NCBI RefSeq assembly: GCF_010093445.1
Contig: NZ_PDWW01000024.1
Coordinates: 1-64,000 of the forward strand
DNA: 64,000 bases
Reading direction: 5' to 3'
From: Pseudoxanthomonas japonensis
GTDB taxonomy: Bacteria; Pseudomonadota; Gammaproteobacteria; Xanthomonadales; Xanthomonadaceae
Under the pieces are notes generated by a model. The model had not been told where the DNA came from, did not search any database, and saw only the letters and a program-made list of their open reading frames with translations. Each line of letters begins with the position of its first letter. Position 1 is the stretch's first letter. The translations under genes were made by a program, and so were the position numbers. This document shows positions 62,412 to 64,000 of the stretch, piece by piece.

Positions 62412-63593
62412 ATGCTGCCCACGCACGACGTACTGGTCATCGGCGGCGGCGCCGCCGGCCTGATGACCGCGCTCACCGCCGGCCAGCGTGGCCTGCGCGT
62501 GCTGGTCGTCGAGCACGCCAACAAGGTGGGCAAGAAGATCCTGATGTCGGGCGGCGGACGCTGCAACTTCACCAACACCGGCACCACGCCCGCCAACTTC
62601 CTGTCGGCAAATCCTCATTTCTGCAAATCGGCGCTGGCGCGCTACACGCCGGCGGATTTCATCGAACTGGTCGAGCGCCACCGCGTCGCCTACCACGAGA
62701 AGGAACTCGGCCAGCTGTTTTGCGATGTCTCGTCCAAGCTCATCGTGAAGCTGCTGGTGGACGAATGCCTGGCCGCCGGCGTGCGCATCGAGACCGGCTG
62801 CATCGTGCACAAGGTCGAGCACGGCGACGGCGTATTCCGGCTGGAGACGGCGCTGGGACGCTTCGCCGCGTCGTCGCTTGTCGTCGCCACCGGCGGCCTG
62901 TCGATCCCGAGCATGGGCGCCACCGGCTTCGGCTACGAGCTCGCGCGCCAGTTCGGCCATGAGGTGCTGCCGACGCGCGCCGGGCTGGTGCCGCTGACGT
63001 TGAGTGGCAAGCACCAGGAGCGACTGGCGGACCTCAGTGGCGTCGCCCTGCCCGTGGAAGCGCGCTGCGGCAAGGCGCGCTTCCGCAATTTCATGCTGCT
63101 GACCCATCGCGGCGTCAGCGGGCCGTCGATCCTGCAGATATCCTCGTACTGGCAACCGGGCGACGACCTGCGCCTGGACCTGCTGCCCGACCGCGATGCG
63201 CTGGACTGGCTGCAGTCGCAGCAGAAGCAGCGCCCCGAGGCCGAACTGAAGACCGTCCTCTCCGACGCGCTGCCGCGCCGTTTCGCACAGCGCCTGTGCG
63301 AGGTCTGGCTGCCGAACCGGCCCATGAAGCAGTTCAACGCCCCGCAACTCAAGGAAGCCGCCGCGCTGCTGGCCGACTGGCCGCTGGTCGCCAGCGGCAC
63401 CGAGGGCTATCGCACCGCCGAGGTCACCCTGGGCGGCGTGGACACCGACGGCGTGTCCAGCAGCACGATGATGTCGAAGCATGTGCCGGGCCTGTTCTTT
63501 GTCGGCGAGGTCCTCGACGTCACCGGCTGGCTGGGTGGCTACAACTTCCAGTGGGCCTGGGCCTCGGGCCACGCGGCGGGCATGGTGGCCTGA
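62412..63593 (+). CDS. FAD-dependent oxidoreductase, BaiN/HI0933 family
   Basis: A 393-aa flavoprotein of the BaiN/HI0933 (YhiN) family. The FAD motif is VLVIGGGAAGLMTALTAGQRG, followed by MSGGGRCNFTNTG and FFVGEVLDVTGWLGGYNFQWAWASG, the family's closing FAD motif. Function is uncertain; BaiN of Clostridium acts on bile acids, but most homologues are unassigned. It is co-oriented with yaeQ and likely cotranscribed. Confidence 0.92.
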   Translation: MLPTHDVLVIGGGAAGLMTALTAGQRGLRVLVVEHANKVGKKILMSGGGRCNFTNTGTTPANFLSANPHFCKSALARYTPADFIELVERHRVAYHEKELGQLFCDVSSKLIVKLLVDECLAAGVRIETGCIVHKVEHGDGVFRLETALGRFAASSLVVATGGLSIPSMGATGFGYELARQFGHEVLPTRAGLVPLTLSGKHQERLADLSGVALPVEARCGKARFRNFMLLTHRGVSGPSILQISSYWQPGDDLRLDLLPDRDALDWLQSQQKQRPEAELKTVLSDALPRRFAQRLCEVWLPNRPMKQFNAPQLKEAAALLADWPLVASGTEGYRTAEVTLGGVDTDGVSSSTMMSKHVPGLFFVGEVLDVTGWLGGYNFQWAWASGHAAGMVA

Positions 63594-63663
63594 CGCATTG
63601 CGGCGTTCCTGCCGGGACGGCCTTTGCTAACCTCTTGGGAACCGGTGTCATTTGAAGGTTTCC

Positions 63664-64000
63664 ATGACCGCGCCCTTCGAAGAATCGCGTCGCCGCTTCC
63701 TGCAGCACCTGGCGGGCACGTCGGCGTTCGCCACGTTGGCGACGACCCTGCCCGCCGCCGGGGCTCCCCGGAGGACCGTGACCGCGACGACCCGGAGCGG
63801 CCGCATTGCCGGCCTCGTCGACCGTGGCGTGCACGTCTTCCGCGGCGTGCCCTACGGTGCCGACACCCGCACGCGGCGCTTCCAGCGTGCGCTGCGCGAA
63901 ACCGCCTGGACCGGCGTGCGCGACGCGGTCCGCTTCGGCGCCTCCGCCCCACAGCGCGGCGATGCCGATGGCCAGGCCGTCAGCGAGGACTGCCTGTTCC
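63664..64000 (+). CDS. Type-B carboxylesterase/lipase, N-terminal part (3' end outside window)
   Basis: The first 112 codons are visible. A twin-arginine-like signal (SRRRFLQHLAGTSAFATLAT) precedes the mature start TRSGRIAGLVDRGVHVFRGV, then PYGADTRTRRFQRA and SEDCLF, which match the start of the carboxylesterase type-B family (the latter continues as EDCLxLN in the family). The catalytic serine lies beyond the window. The Tat signal suggests a folded, exported enzyme. Confidence 0.85.
   Translation, partial: MTAPFEESRRRFLQHLAGTSAFATLATTLPAAGAPRRTVTATTRSGRIAGLVDRGVHVFRGVPYGADTRTRRFQRALRETAWTGVRDAVRFGASAPQRGDADGQAVSEDCLF

Overview
The window is an ordinary stretch of chromosome from a high-GC gammaproteobacterium, most likely a member of the Xanthomonadaceae (Pseudoxanthomonas, Stenotrophomonas or a close relative). 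The reasons are the very high GC, methionine synthase split into two adjacent genes behind an ArsR-methyltransferase regulator, GTAG-type REP elements, arrays of paired palindromes in intergenic DNA, and the lineage-typical neighbourhoods (ugd-slyX-DUF2058, sucA-sucB-lpdA, uL16 hydroxylase-GNAT). The genus is an inference. No tRNA, rRNA, phage, insertion sequence, plasmid or CRISPR feature was seen.

Layout. 1-9719: a TetR regulator (cut by the window edge) with an RND adaptor-permease pair, then a second, independent RND adaptor-permease pair; neither has its own outer-membrane channel. 9850-11821: an exported orphan protein and a divergent HxlR regulator/quinone reductase pair with a clear palindromic operator. 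11880-15070: a DUF885 lipoprotein peptidase and an acyl-CoA dehydrogenase. 15164-19894: a SahR-like regulator translationally coupled to both halves of MetH, with a 32-bp dyad at its start. 19945-20605: six 115-117-bp REP-type units. 20749-26512: an MFS transporter converging on a probable reverse-strand operon (glutathione peroxidase, FKBP, UDP-glucose dehydrogenase, SlyX, DUF2058, alpha/beta hydrolase).

26581-32170 is the most interesting block. A YtrA-type GntR repressor, an ABC ATPase and permease, a small exported protein, three paralogous YggN/DUF2884 envelope proteins and an eight-repeat GSG beta-solenoid protein lie in one direction behind a promoter whose -10 is covered by a GGTG-N16-CACC operator. 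It looks like a self-regulated envelope-response cassette. 32207-38704: divergent fumC and purB, then a VOC protein coupled to a subclass B3 metallo-beta-lactamase, and a ribosomal-protein hydroxylase coupled to a GNAT fusion protein. 38799-44658: the 2-oxoglutarate dehydrogenase operon, interrupted before lpdA by a hairpin-rich intergenic mosaic. 44756-47837: a LOG-family protein, a second palindrome array (five units of 132-135 bp), a GIY-YIG protein, an AcuI/YhdH reductase and a PilH-like response regulator.

47901-55704: Cfa and a DUF3298 lipoprotein, a small acetyltransferase, a 67-aa orphan, a histone-H1-like protein, rhomboid protease plus peptide transporter, and an M14 carboxypeptidase. 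55720-57517: a GTAG REP pair, a GST and a ZIP transporter. 57938-59725: a YbaY-like lipoprotein, an RNase Sa/barnase-type exported ribonuclease and its barstar inhibitor, tightly packed. 59766-64000: DbpA, a single REP unit, a cold-shock protein, YaeQ, a BaiN-like flavoprotein, and the start of a type-B carboxylesterase cut by the window end.
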